A DNA stretch of 64,000 bases from JANQIO01 sp965601975 (GTDB lineage: Bacteria > Pseudomonadota > Gammaproteobacteria > Pseudomonadales > Halieaceae). Below, piece by piece: positions 1 to 8,983 of the stretch (positions within the stretch are counted from its first letter, which is position 1; every line of letters begins with the position of its first letter). The notes under the pieces are model-generated. The model did no database searches and had not been told where the DNA came from. It was given only the letters and a program-made list of their open reading frames with translations. The stretch covers positions 1,984,001 to 2,048,000 of the forward strand of contig OZ271856.1 of the NCBI GenBank assembly GCA_965601975.1, given 5' to 3'. Both the position numbers and the translations under genes were made by a program.

Positions 1-740
1 TGGGCGATGAGCTGGCCGAAATCGAAAGTCATATCGACGCCCGCATTGGGCGCGCCGACCTGCTTGCCGTTCAGGGTCGACAGCATGGGCAGGTGCAGCT
101 TGGCGCCGTCCCAGGCGTCGCCGAGTTCATCCGGGGTCACCGCCACGGGAGTGAAGGCAGTCTGCGGTTTCGACTGGTAGAAGCCGAACTGCTTGGCGAG
201 TTCGCCGGGGATCAGGTTGCGCAGTGACACGTCGTTGCACAGGGCGATCAGCTTGATATGGTCCCGGGCCCGGGTCGGGCTGGTCCCAGCGGGCACGTCG
301 TCGGTGTAGACCACCACTTCCGATTCGAAGTCGATGCCCCAGTCCTCGTTCTCCACTTCGATGTCGTCAGTCGGGCCGATGAACGCGTCGGAGGCGCCCA
401 TGTACATCAGCGGATCGGTCCAGAAGGATTCGGGCAGCTCGGCACCGCGCGCCTTGCGCACCAGCTCCACGTGGGTCACGTAGGCGCTGCCGTCGGCCCA
501 GTGATAGCTGCGGGGCAGGGGCGCCGCCAGCTTGTCCGGTTCCAGCGCGAATTCGCCATCCACGGACCCGGCTTCCAGGGCGTCAGCGCGCTCGCGCAAT
601 GGCGCTTCCACGGTATCCCAATTCTCGAGGGCCGACTGCAGGGTCGGCGCGATGTCGTAAGCGCCCACGGCGCGGCTGAGGTCGCGGCTGACAACGAGCA
701 ACTGCCCGTCGCGGCCTGATTTCAAGCTGGCAAGCTTCAT
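1..740 (-). CDS. Fumarylacetoacetate hydrolase family protein, partial
   Basis: The gene runs off the left edge, so the C-terminus is missing; about 246 residues are visible. The start is the ATG at 740, giving MKLASLKSGRDG. Visible motifs typical of the FAH fold are the acidic segment VENEDWGIDFESEVVVYTDD and the downstream RDHIKLIALCNDVSLR. It lies 9 bases downstream of hmgA on the same strand. FAH enzymes cleave fumarylacetoacetate to fumarate and acetoacetate, the last step of the homogentisate pathway, which fits this neighbour. A different FAH-family C-C hydrolase cannot be excluded without the C-terminal part. Confidence 0.88.
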   Translation of the reverse strand, partial: MKLASLKSGRDGQLLVVSRDLSRAVGAYDIAPTLQSALENWDTVEAPLRERADALEAGSVDGEFALEPDKLAAPLPRSYHWADGSAYVTHVELVRKARGAELPESFWTDPLMYMGASDAFIGPTDDIEVENEDWGIDFESEVVVYTDDVPAGTSPTRARDHIKLIALCNDVSLRNLIPGELAKQFGFYQSKPQTAFTPVAVTPDELGDAWDGAKLHLPMLSTLNGKQVGAPNAGVDMTFDFGQLIA

Positions 741-749
741 GGTCTGTCC

Positions 750-2036
750 TTAATTTGCAGCGGCAAACTGTTTCTGGAGGCCGTCCCAGCAGCGAGTATA
801 GTCACGCTGGCGCAGCTCTGTGTGCATCGCCCAGTAGCTGGGTTGGATCACGTAGCGCGATTCCAGCATGAAGGCGAGGGTGTCCTGGTAGCGGTCCGGT
901 TTGAGTTCTGCATGGCTGGCCTTGTCGAACACCGCGGCCTCCGGTCCGTGGGCGCTCATGCAGTTGTGCAGGCTCGAGCCGCCGGGGATGAAACCTTCTT
1001 CCTTGGCGTCGTAGACGCCTTCCACCAGCCCCATGAACTCGGACATGATGTTGCGGTGGTACCAGGGCGGCCGGAAGGTGTCCTCCGCCACCATCCAGCG
1101 CGGCGGAAAGATCACGAAATCGATGTTGGCCATGCCGGCGGTGTCCGAGGGCGAGGTCAGCACGGTGAAGATGCTCGGGTCCGGGTGATCGTAGCTGACC
1201 GACCCCATGACGTTGAATCGCGACAGGTCGTACTTGTAGGGCGCGGAGTTACCGGTCCACGCCACCACGTCCAGCGGTGAGTGGGAGATCGGTGCAATGT
1301 GCAGGTCGCCGGCGAACTTGCACAGCAGGGAGAACTCTCCTTCGTCTTCCTCATAGGCGGCGACCGGGTACTGGAAATCCCGGTCATTGGCATAGCCGTT
1401 GGCGCCGACCGGCCCGCGCTCCGGCAGGCAGAAGGGCGCGCCGTAGTTCTCGCAGAGATACCCTCGAGCCGTCTCCTCGAGCAGGTCCACCGCAAATTTC
1501 ATGCCCCGCGGAATCACGGCGATATCACCGGACCCAACCTCCAGCCGGCCGCACTCGGTGCGCAGGCGCAGGCCGCCCTGCTGGGGTATGAACAGCAGTT
1601 CACCGTCGGCACAGTAGAAATAGCGCTTTTCCATGGAGCGGTTGATGGCGTAGAGGTGAATCCCCATGCCGGTCTGGGCGTTGGCGTCCCCGTTCACGGC
1701 AATGGTGACCAGGCCGTCGACAAAGTCCGTGGGCTCGGCCGGCATCGGCAGGGGATCCCATCGCAGCACATTCGGTGTCACCGTGGCGCCTGCGCCCGGT
1801 CCGGTTTCCAGCAGCCGGCTGTTATAGGGCTCAAACTCACCCTGCAGCACGGAGGGCCGGATGCGGTAGAGCCAGCTGCGGCGATTCAGCGCGCGGGGCA
1901 TGGTGAACGCGGTAGAGCTGAGCTGCTCCGCGTACAAACCGTAGGCCACTTTCTGTGGGCTGAACTGTCCCCGTGGCAGCGCGCCTTCGAGGGCCTCTGT
2001 CTCGTGCTCGTTGCCAAATCCGGTCAGGTACTCCAT
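750..2036 (-). CDS. hmgA: Homogentisate 1,2-dioxygenase
   Basis: About 428 residues, the normal length for this non-haem iron dioxygenase, which opens the homogentisate ring to maleylacetoacetate in tyrosine and phenylalanine breakdown. It starts MEYLTGFGNEHETEA, the usual N-terminus. The iron-ligand region WYHRNIMSEFMG supplies the His and Glu ligands, and the later SAHGPEAAVF supplies the second His. The ATG at 2036 is preferred over the upstream TTG at 2048, because GGAG sits 6 bases upstream of the ATG and the palindromic operator would otherwise overlap the coding start. The FAH-family gene follows directly, so the two are probably co-transcribed. Confidence 0.96.
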   Translation of the reverse strand: MEYLTGFGNEHETEALEGALPRGQFSPQKVAYGLYAEQLSSTAFTMPRALNRRSWLYRIRPSVLQGEFEPYNSRLLETGPGAGATVTPNVLRWDPLPMPAEPTDFVDGLVTIAVNGDANAQTGMGIHLYAINRSMEKRYFYCADGELLFIPQQGGLRLRTECGRLEVGSGDIAVIPRGMKFAVDLLEETARGYLCENYGAPFCLPERGPVGANGYANDRDFQYPVAAYEEDEGEFSLLCKFAGDLHIAPISHSPLDVVAWTGNSAPYKYDLSRFNVMGSVSYDHPDPSIFTVLTSPSDTAGMANIDFVIFPPRWMVAEDTFRPPWYHRNIMSEFMGLVEGVYDAKEEGFIPGGSSLHNCMSAHGPEAAVFDKASHAELKPDRYQDTLAFMLESRYVIQPSYWAMHTELRQRDYTRCWDGLQKQFAAAN

Positions 2037-2046
2037 CGCCTGCTCC

Positions 2047-2070
2047 AATTAGTTACATGTGAAACTAATT
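2047..2070. promoter_or_regulatory. Candidate operator upstream of hmgA
   Basis: Perfect 8-base inverted repeat AATTAGTT / AACTAATT separated by 8 bases (ACATGTGA). It lies 11 bases upstream of the hmgA ATG, between hmgA and the divergent GGDEF gene. Position and symmetry fit a dimeric repressor site controlling homogentisate catabolism. The regulator is not in the window. Confidence 0.55.
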
Positions 2071-2132
2071 GTCTGGCAGGCGCCCTGCGATGTCAATTGC
2101 TAGAATGGCGAAAACCGCCCGGCCGCATTCCA

Positions 2133-3203
2133 ATGACAAAAAACTCGCCGTACTCCAAGACCAGCGTCGTCATGAACACCGCCCTGTTGCTGGGCATCTT
2201 CGTGGTGTTAGCCACAGTGTTGAGGGCAATGGTGGCGAGGGAGATCGAGCCGGTTGCGGTAAGTGTGGCGGCCGTGTGCGCGGCCCTGCTGTTTGTCGTG
2301 TGGCGACAGGTGCGTACCGGCGCCCCCGCAGACGTCGCCGCCGTGATCGTCCTGGTCATCGCCTTCTTTGTCTACGGCAGCCTGACCTGGATCTCGGACG
2401 GGTTCTCCGGCTCGATCATCTTTGCCGCGCCCATGCTGCCCCTGCTGGCGGGCCTGATGCTGAGCAAGCGGGCCGCGCGCAACATCACCATGCTGGCGGG
2501 CATTTTCCTCTTGGTGGTGCTCGCGCGACACCTGTCCGGCGATATGGTGGCGGACCCGGACTTCCCGGACGACCTGCGCTACTCCATGCGGCTGGTGATC
2601 CTGCTGCTGATGCTGGTAGCCATCAACTGGGTGATCGCCTATTACGCCATGATCGAGCAGGCCTCCGGTGAGGTCGCGGCCCTGGAAGAGACAACAAAGG
2701 ACCCCCTGACCGGCCTGTTGCTCAGAGAGGACATCGACAAGGCGGCGGCCCGTGAGTTCGACGCCGCGCGCCGGGAAGAGAGCAATTTCAGTTTGGCCCT
2801 GGTGGAGATCGACAATTACGCCTCGCTGGTAGAGAAGCACGGGCAGAACGGTGCCGAGAACTGCCTGTTGGGCGTAGCCGACGCCCTGCGCTACTGCGTG
2901 CGCCGCACCTCGGATGCGCTGGGGCGCTTCAGTGACACGCGGCTGTGCATCCTGATGAACGACAAGGGCCCCGGCATGAACCGGGTCACGGAGAAGTTCC
3001 ACGGCGTGATAGAGACCCTGGATATTCCGATCGACCCGGAGCACACGACCCGCGTCACCGTGAGCATCGGCATTTGCGCGGAACCCGCGCGTGGCCTGCA
3101 CACACCGGAAGAAATCATCACCGGCGCGGCGACGGCGCTGGATCGCGCAATTCAGGCCGGCGGCAACCGCCGCGAGTGGGAGCAGTTGACGGTGGACCAG
3201 TGA
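2133..3203 (+). CDS. Membrane protein with degenerate GGDEF domain
   Basis: 356 residues. The first roughly 180 contain about six hydrophobic segments, followed by a GGDEF-like domain (about 195-345) that begins with DPLTGLLLRED. The signature loop that should read GG(D/E)EF is SDTRL at residues 267-271 (context LGRFSDTRLCIL), so diguanylate cyclase catalysis is unlikely. It may act as a non-catalytic sensor or binding domain. A second possible ATG is at 2172. The stop overlaps the next ATG (TGATG), suggesting translational coupling to the DUF1080 and RND efflux genes. An additional large open frame upstream in this phase (from 1281) is antisense to hmgA and not coding. Confidence 0.82.
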   Translation: MTKNSPYSKTSVVMNTALLLGIFVVLATVLRAMVAREIEPVAVSVAAVCAALLFVVWRQVRTGAPADVAAVIVLVIAFFVYGSLTWISDGFSGSIIFAAPMLPLLAGLMLSKRAARNITMLAGIFLLVVLARHLSGDMVADPDFPDDLRYSMRLVILLLMLVAINWVIAYYAMIEQASGEVAALEETTKDPLTGLLLREDIDKAAAREFDAARREESNFSLALVEIDNYASLVEKHGQNGAENCLLGVADALRYCVRRTSDALGRFSDTRLCILMNDKGPGMNRVTEKFHGVIETLDIPIDPEHTTRVTVSIGICAEPARGLHTPEEIITGAATALDRAIQAGGNRREWEQLTVDQ

Positions 3204-3733
3204 TGCTGGCACTTGCCCTGAGCCTGGCGCTGTTTGACGGAGAGTCACTGCGGGGCTGGCAGGTCCAGGGCGAGGCGGACTGGCAGGCGCAGGATGGGGT
3301 GATCAGCGCGGGGGGCGAGGGCGACGGTTTTCTGCATTCGGAGTCTGAATTCGGCGATTTCCGCCTGTCCCTGGAATTCTGGGTCGAAGCCACGGTCAAT
3401 TCCGGTGTGTTCATCCGCTGCCGGGACCGCGCCCGTATACACCCGGCCACCTGTTACGAGCTGAACATCTGGGATGAGCACCCGCGCCAGGAGGCGCGTA
3501 CCGGTGCTATTGTGTTTAAATCCATGCCCCCGCTGGCCCGGGTAGACACCGTGGGGCGCTGGAACACCCTGGAAGTGGAGGCGCGAGGACCGGTGATCGA
3601 GCTGACGGTGAACGGGAAGAAGACCGCGGAACTCCGCGATGCCGACCCCACACCGGGTTTCATTGCCCTGCAACGCTGGGAAAGCGGTCAGGTGAAGTTT
3701 CGCAATATCGAATTGATGACGCTGGAGGATTGA
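3203..3733 (+). CDS. DUF1080 (3-keto-disaccharide hydrolase-like) protein
   Basis: 176 residues. A short hydrophobic N-terminus (MLALALSLALFDG) leads into a beta-rich domain with LRGWQVQGEADWQAQDGVI, FWVEATVNSGVFIRC and a C-terminal GFIALQRWESGQVKFRNIEL. These are typical of the DUF1080 concanavalin-like fold, found in secreted glycan-binding or hydrolysing proteins. The start ATG overlaps the previous stop (TGATG), and its own stop overlaps the adaptor gene in the same way. Its role in an efflux operon is not obvious, and no substrate can be assigned. The hydrophobic start is short for a signal peptide. Confidence 0.8.
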   Translation: MLALALSLALFDGESLRGWQVQGEADWQAQDGVISAGGEGDGFLHSESEFGDFRLSLEFWVEATVNSGVFIRCRDRARIHPATCYELNIWDEHPRQEARTGAIVFKSMPPLARVDTVGRWNTLEVEARGPVIELTVNGKKTAELRDADPTPGFIALQRWESGQVKFRNIELMTLED

Positions 3734-4773
3734 TGCGTTCCACTGCTGTTGCCATTGTAGTCCTGCTGCTTGCCGCGGGCGCCTGGTATTACCTGGGCGG
3801 CGAGGGCGACAGCGCGGGTGGCCGGCCGCCGATGGGCCCGGTGCCTGTCACCGCATGGACGCTCGAGGAGCAGCCCTTCCAGAGCCGGGTCGAAGCCCTG
3901 GGTACCCTGCGCGCCTGGGAATCCGTGACCATCACGTCCAGCGTCTCCGAAACCGTATCCCGCCTGCACTTCGAGGATGGGCAGACCGTGGCCGAGGGCG
4001 ATTTGCTGGTGACGCTGCAGCAGGAAGAGGAAATTGCCTCGCTGCGCGAGCAGCAGGAGTTTCTCGCCGAGCAGGAGCGCGAAGTCGCGCGGCTCGAAAA
4101 CCTGGTCAAGCGCAACCAGGTCGCGGAAACCGACCTCGATCAGCGGCGCACCCTCGCGGCCATAGCCCGCAGCCGCATCGCACAGGAAAAAGCACAGATC
4201 GACGACCGCACCATCAGCGCGCCTTTCAGCGGCGTGCTGGGCCTGCGGCAGGTCAGCCCCGGTGCCCTGGTGGAGCCCGGCCAGACCATCACCACGCTGG
4301 ACGATGTGTCCCGCATGCGCCTGGACTTCACCGTACCGGCGCGTTTCCTGCGCTTTCTTGAGCCTGGCCAGCAGATTGAGGCCTCTACCGCGGCCTACAT
4401 CCAGGCTTTTACCGGTGAAGTGACCGCGGTCGACAGCCGCGTCGACCCGGTCAACCGATCAATCACGGCGCGCGCTGCCTTCGACAACCGAGACAGCTTC
4501 CTGAAGCCGGGCATGTTGATGCAGGTGACCGTGCTCGGCGACCGTCGCCAGGCGCTGCTGGTGCCGGAAGAGAGCCTGGTCTCCCGCTCCACCGATCACT
4601 ATGTCTGGCAGATCGACGGCGACGTCGCCAAGCGCGTGTTCGTGGAAATCGGCGACCGCCGCCCTGGCTGGGTGGAAGTGGTCGCCGGGCTGAAACCGGG
4701 CGATGTGGTGGTCAAGGACGGCGTGGGCCGCCTGCGCGGCAACACCAGCCCGGTGCGGGTGCTGGAAAGCTGA
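3733..4773 (+). CDS. RND efflux periplasmic adaptor subunit
   Basis: 346 residues of the HlyD/MexH type. An N-terminal membrane or signal segment (about 3-20) is followed by a lipoyl half-motif (VSRLHFEDGQTVAEGDLL), a coiled-coil hairpin (about 95-150), a second lipoyl half (ISAPFSGVLGLRQVSPGALV) and beta-barrel and membrane-proximal domains. It bridges the inner-membrane pump to an outer-membrane channel. It is coupled upstream by TGATG and followed after 1 base by the pump gene. No TolC-like gene is nearby, so a channel encoded elsewhere is presumed. The cargo is unknown. Confidence 0.93.
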   Translation: MRSTAVAIVVLLLAAGAWYYLGGEGDSAGGRPPMGPVPVTAWTLEEQPFQSRVEALGTLRAWESVTITSSVSETVSRLHFEDGQTVAEGDLLVTLQQEEEIASLREQQEFLAEQEREVARLENLVKRNQVAETDLDQRRTLAAIARSRIAQEKAQIDDRTISAPFSGVLGLRQVSPGALVEPGQTITTLDDVSRMRLDFTVPARFLRFLEPGQQIEASTAAYIQAFTGEVTAVDSRVDPVNRSITARAAFDNRDSFLKPGMLMQVTVLGDRRQALLVPEESLVSRSTDHYVWQIDGDVAKRVFVEIGDRRPGWVEVVAGLKPGDVVVKDGVGRLRGNTSPVRVLES

Positions 4774-4774
4774 T

Positions 4775-7700
4775 ATGTGGATTTCCGACACCTCGGTGAA
4801 GCGCCCGGTGCTGGCCACCGTGTTCTGTGCACTTTTGGTTGCCTTTGGCGTCATTTCCTTCGACCGCCTGCCCCTGCGCGAATACCCGGATATCGAGCCG
4901 GCGGTGGTCAGCGTTTCGACCAACTACCCCGGTGCCTCCGCCGCGGTGGTGGAGAACAAGATCACCGAGGTGATCGAGGACCGCATTGCCGGTGTCGAAG
5001 GGATCAAGAGCATCACGTCGACCTCCCAGGACGGGCGCTCCAATATCAATATCGAGTTCCGCCTGGGGCGCAATATCGACAACGCCGCCAACGATATTCG
5101 CGACCGGGTGTCTCGCATTCTCGACAACCTGCCCGAGGAAGCGGAGCCGCCGGAAGTGGAGAAGGCCGGCGACGACGACACCGTGATCTACTGGATCCAC
5201 CTGGTCGAACCCAGCATGACGGCGCTGGAGCTGACCGACTACGTGCGCCGCTACCTCGAGGACCGGTTCTCAGCCCTGGACGGCGTGTCGCGGGTGAGGG
5301 TGACCGGCCAGCAGGTGTATTCCATGCGCATCTGGCTGGACCGCAATGCCCTGGTGGCCCGCGGCCTGACCGTGTCGGATGTGGAAGACGCGGTGCGTCG
5401 CGAGAACATCGAATTGCCGGCAGGCACCCTGCAGTCACTGGAACGCGACTTCGTCATTCGTGTCGAGCGCGCCTACAAGTCGGCGGAGGATTTTCGCCAG
5501 CTGGTGGTGCGGCGCGGGGATGACGGCTACCTGGTGCGCCTGGCGGACGTGGCCCGGGTGGAACTGGGCAGCGCCGAGCGCCGCAGCCTGTTCCGCGGCA
5601 ACGGTGATTCCATGGTGGGCATGGGTATCGTCAAGCAGAGCACCGCCAATGCGCTGGACGTTTCCCGCGCGATCAACGCCGAGGTGGACCGCATCAACGC
5701 CACGCTGCCCGAGGGCATGCGCATCATCAAGAGCTACGACAAGTCGCTGTTTGTCGAGGCGGCGGTCAAGGAAGTCTACCGGACGCTCATGATCGCGGCG
5801 GCCCTGGTAGTGCTGGTGATCTTCCTGTTCCTGGGCGACCCGCGCAGCGTACTGGTGCCGGCGGCCACGGTGCCCATTTCACTCATTTCGACGTTTACCC
5901 TGCTGTGGGCTTTCGGCTACAGCATCAACCTGCTGACCCTGTTGGCACTGGTGCTGTCCATCGGCCTGGTGGTGGACGACTGTATCGTGGTGCTGGAGAA
6001 CATCCACCGGCGCCTGGCCAAGGGCGAGACGCCGCTCGTTGCCGCCTACAAGGGTAGCCGCCAGGTGGGCTTCGCGGTGATCGCCACTACTGCGGTACTG
6101 ATCGCGGTATTTGTGCCTATCACCTTCCTGGAAGGAAACCTGGGCAAGCTGTTCAGCGAATTCGCCGTCGCCATGGCGGTGGCCGTGGTGTTCTCCACCC
6201 TGGTGGCACTGACCCTGGCGCCGGTCATCTGCTCGCGCCTCCTGACCAATGAGAGCACCCACAACCGGCTCGCGGATTTTGTCGACGGCCTGACCGGGGC
6301 GTTGGAGCGCTTTTACCGGGCACAGCTGGCAAACGTGCTCAAGGCGCCCGCGCTCACGCTGTTTATCCTGGTATCCAGCATCGTTCTCAGCGGCTGGCTG
6401 TTTCAGAAGGTGCCCCAGGAGTACGCACCCGCCGAGGATCGCGGCATCCTGTTCATGGTGTTGCAGGCGCCGGAGGGCTCCTCCTTCGATTACACCGTGC
6501 GCCAGCTGACAATGGTCGAGGAGCGGCTGATGCCGCTGGTTGACAGTGGCGACATCAAGCGCCTGCTGATCCGCGCGCCCTCCTGGGGCGCCGGTGAGGC
6601 CTTCAACGGCGCCTTCTCCATTCTGGTACTACAGCCCTGGGATTCCGGTCGCCGCAGCACATGGGAGATCCTCGCCGACGCCCGCAAGCGGGTGGCTGAC
6701 ATTCCCGGCGCGAGAATCTTTATCCGTTCCCAACGCGCGCTCGGGGCCGGTTCCAATCCGCCGGTGGAGTTCGTGATCGGCGGCAACACCTACGAGGACC
6801 TGGAGCAGTGGCAGGGCATGCTGATGCAGGACGTGTCTGCCGAGCCGATGTTTGTGAGCCCCGACACCGACTTCAAGCCCACCAAGCCGCAGCTGCGCGT
6901 GAAGATTGATCGCGACCGCGCCGGCGACCTCGGCGTCAGCCTGCTGGATATCAGCCGCACCCTGGAAACCATGATGGGCAACCGCAAGGTGACGACCTTC
7001 GTGCTGGCCGGCAAGGAATACGACGTGATCCTGGAAGGGGAGCGCGAGGCCCAGCGTTCGCTGACCGACCTGCGCAGCATCTATGTGCGCTCCGGCAGCA
7101 GCGGTGAACTGATACCGCTGTCGAACCTGGTGAGCCTGTCGGATCGGGCCGATGCCAGCCAGCTCAACCGCTACAACCGGGTGCGCTCCATTACCCTGTC
7201 TGCCAACCTGGCGGAGGGCGTGTCGCTGGGCGAGGCGCTGGAATGGCTGGAGACCTGGGTGCGGGACAACCTGCCCAATGAGGCCAGCATCGACTACAAG
7301 GGCGAATCGCTGGAGTACCAGGAGGCGGGGCGTTCAGTGGTGTTTACCTTCGGCCTGGCGCTGCTGGTGGTCTTCCTGGTGATGGCGGCGCAGTTCGAAT
7401 CCTTCGTGCACCCATTCATCATCCTGCTGACGGTGCCGCTGGCCCTGGTCGGCGGGCTGGGCGGTCTGCTGCTGTTCGGCCAGACGCTCAATATCTACAG
7501 CCAGGTGGGCCTGATCATGCTGGTGGGCCTGGCCACCAAGAACGGCATTCTTATCGTGGAGTTCATCAACCAGCTCCGCGACGCGGGCCGCGACTTCGAT
7601 GAGGCCATTATCAACGGCGCCGCCTTCCGCCTGCGCCCCATCCTGATGACCGGCTTCACCACCGTGTTCGGCGCCGTGCCCCTGGTCCTGTCGCTTGGCC

Positions 7701-7870
7701 CCGGCCACGAGTCACGCACGGTGATCGGCATCGTCGTCATGTGCGGCGTCGCCGTCGCCGGCATCATTACCCTGTTCGCGGTACCGGTGGCCTACAAGCT
7801 CCTGGCAAAGAACACCACCGCGCCGGGCACGGTAGCCCGTGAGCTGGAGCAGGAACTGTCAGCCACCTGA
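4775..7870 (+). CDS. RND efflux transporter permease (HAE1 type)
   Basis: 1031 residues, full length for AcrB/MexF-like inner-membrane proton antiporters. It starts MWISDTSVKRPVLATV, the usual cytoplasmic helix and first membrane segment. The central segment LVLSIGLVVDDCIVVLENIHRR carries the paired aspartates of the proton relay. A second membrane bundle follows two large periplasmic loops and includes FLVMAAQFESFVHPF and GLATKNGILIVEFINQ. It forms a two-component pump with the adaptor just upstream. The final 85 coding bases recur, diverged, at 11020-11104, on the far side of the HAD/HEAT gene group. Confidence 0.96.
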   Translation: MWISDTSVKRPVLATVFCALLVAFGVISFDRLPLREYPDIEPAVVSVSTNYPGASAAVVENKITEVIEDRIAGVEGIKSITSTSQDGRSNINIEFRLGRNIDNAANDIRDRVSRILDNLPEEAEPPEVEKAGDDDTVIYWIHLVEPSMTALELTDYVRRYLEDRFSALDGVSRVRVTGQQVYSMRIWLDRNALVARGLTVSDVEDAVRRENIELPAGTLQSLERDFVIRVERAYKSAEDFRQLVVRRGDDGYLVRLADVARVELGSAERRSLFRGNGDSMVGMGIVKQSTANALDVSRAINAEVDRINATLPEGMRIIKSYDKSLFVEAAVKEVYRTLMIAAALVVLVIFLFLGDPRSVLVPAATVPISLISTFTLLWAFGYSINLLTLLALVLSIGLVVDDCIVVLENIHRRLAKGETPLVAAYKGSRQVGFAVIATTAVLIAVFVPITFLEGNLGKLFSEFAVAMAVAVVFSTLVALTLAPVICSRLLTNESTHNRLADFVDGLTGALERFYRAQLANVLKAPALTLFILVSSIVLSGWLFQKVPQEYAPAEDRGILFMVLQAPEGSSFDYTVRQLTMVEERLMPLVDSGDIKRLLIRAPSWGAGEAFNGAFSILVLQPWDSGRRSTWEILADARKRVADIPGARIFIRSQRALGAGSNPPVEFVIGGNTYEDLEQWQGMLMQDVSAEPMFVSPDTDFKPTKPQLRVKIDRDRAGDLGVSLLDISRTLETMMGNRKVTTFVLAGKEYDVILEGEREAQRSLTDLRSIYVRSGSSGELIPLSNLVSLSDRADASQLNRYNRVRSITLSANLAEGVSLGEALEWLETWVRDNLPNEASIDYKGESLEYQEAGRSVVFTFGLALLVVFLVMAAQFESFVHPFIILLTVPLALVGGLGGLLLFGQTLNIYSQVGLIMLVGLATKNGILIVEFINQLRDAGRDFDEAIINGAAFRLRPILMTGFTTVFGAVPLVLSLGPGHESRTVIGIVVMCGVAVAGIITLFAVPVAYKLLAKNTTAPGTVARELEQELSAT

Positions 7871-7878
7871 GCGCCCGC

Positions 7879-8000
7879 CGTCATTGCCGCTCCACCTCGT
7901 CATTCCCGCGCACCCTCGTCAGTCCCGCGCATCCTCGTCATTCCCGCGCACCCTCGTCATTCCCGCGCACCCTCGTCATTCCCGCGCAGGCGGGAATCCA
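7879..8000. repeat. 19-bp tandem array ending in a hairpin (left array)
   Basis: Units resembling CGTCATTCCCGCGCACCCT begin at 7879, 7898, 7917, 7936, 7955 and 7974, a constant 19-base period. The array ends in a perfect 8-bp hairpin, ATTCCCGC-gcag-GCGGGAAT (7978-7997). It starts 9 bases after the RND stop. The rest of this 346-base gap (8001-8216) has no convincing gene; it holds two CCACGTGG palindromes (about 8038 and 8098). The same architecture, inverted, occurs at 12429-12590. The hairpin core resembles REP-like elements common in proteobacteria. Confidence 0.9.
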
Positions 8001-8216
8001 TCCTCAAAGAGGCTGCACACGACGCCAAGCAAACACCCCACGTGGAGCGTGCAACGTACTTGCGTTTTGCGGCGAGCCTGCCCCGCTTTATCGGGTGCCA
8101 CGTGGACCGTTGTCATCAATTTCGCCCTCAAGCGGGCTAGCACAGGTTCAGAAACCCTGGAATCAGCCTCCAGAAATCTACTGGGTAATCGTTATCAGAA
8201 CTTGTAAGCTCGCCCC

Positions 8217-8915
8217 GTGATCGACACGATTCTCTTCGACTTTTTCGGCACCCTGGTACGGTACTCTCCAAGCAGAACTACCCAGGAGTATTCTCGGACT
8301 CATGATTTCCTCGTTGGCAACGTCAGCCCGCTGGAATACGACCAGTTTATTGAAATCTGGGACACTGCCTTTAGTCATCTGGAGCAACAGTCTCGCGACA
8401 GCCAGGTAGAGTTTTCGATGCATGATGTGTTGTCGGAGTTTCTCAACCGTATCGGTGAAAATGAGCTGTCAAAAGATGCCGGTGACGAGATCATCGATCT
8501 GTTCATGACCGAGTGGAGTGCAGACATCAAGCCAGCGCCTCATCTGGAAAGCATGCTCCAGGAGATTTCAACTGATTACAGATTGGGGATCGTCAGCAAC
8601 ACGCATCGCTCCGGATTCGTGCCCGCCCTGTTGCAGCGCTTTGGCATCGCTGAATATTTCTCCAGCGTTGTCGCGTCAGTCGATCACGGCCGCCCCAAGC
8701 CGCACAAGTCAATCTACACCGCCGCGCTTTCCGCATTGGGATCAAAAGCTGAGAGCACTGTGTTCGTTGGTGATTCATATGAACACGACTACAGGGGGCC
8801 GCGGCAGGTTGGCATGCGCGCCATACTCATTTCTGAAGATCCACCGAAGGATGTATCCGATGCCCATGTCGTTGCCAGGGTGGGTGAGGTCAGACAGGCC
8901 ATTCCGAGAGCTTGA
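8217..8915 (+). CDS. HAD-superfamily hydrolase
   Basis: 232 residues with a GTG start. Motif I is FDFFGTLV with the nucleophile Asp at residue 8. The residue two positions on is Phe, not the Asp of classical phosphatases, a feature shared with haloacid-dehalogenase-like members. Motif II is IVSNTH. The conserved Lys lies in GRPKPHKSIY, and the acidic motif IV in VFVGDSYEHDYRGP. An all-alpha cap lies between motifs I and II. Substrate is unknown. It is the first gene of a less GC-rich segment between two inverted repeat arrays. Confidence 0.85.
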   Translation: MIDTILFDFFGTLVRYSPSRTTQEYSRTHDFLVGNVSPLEYDQFIEIWDTAFSHLEQQSRDSQVEFSMHDVLSEFLNRIGENELSKDAGDEIIDLFMTEWSADIKPAPHLESMLQEISTDYRLGIVSNTHRSGFVPALLQRFGIAEYFSSVVASVDHGRPKPHKSIYTAALSALGSKAESTVFVGDSYEHDYRGPRQVGMRAILISEDPPKDVSDAHVVARVGEVRQAIPRA

Positions 8916-8983
8916 GCTCAGAGGTCGGCACGCTCGTCCCTCACGTGTACCCTAGTCATGTGTTGCTGGTTGGAAGCTAGTTG

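Noticed and set aside
1281..3203. 640-residue open frame extending the GGDEF gene upstream across hmgA
   Set aside because: The first 284 codons are antisense to hmgA; the protein-like sequence begins at 2133.
7839..8207. 122-residue open frame across the left repeat array
   Set aside because: Its sequence is just translated repeat (VIPAHPRHSRA-like), with no domain or ribosome site.
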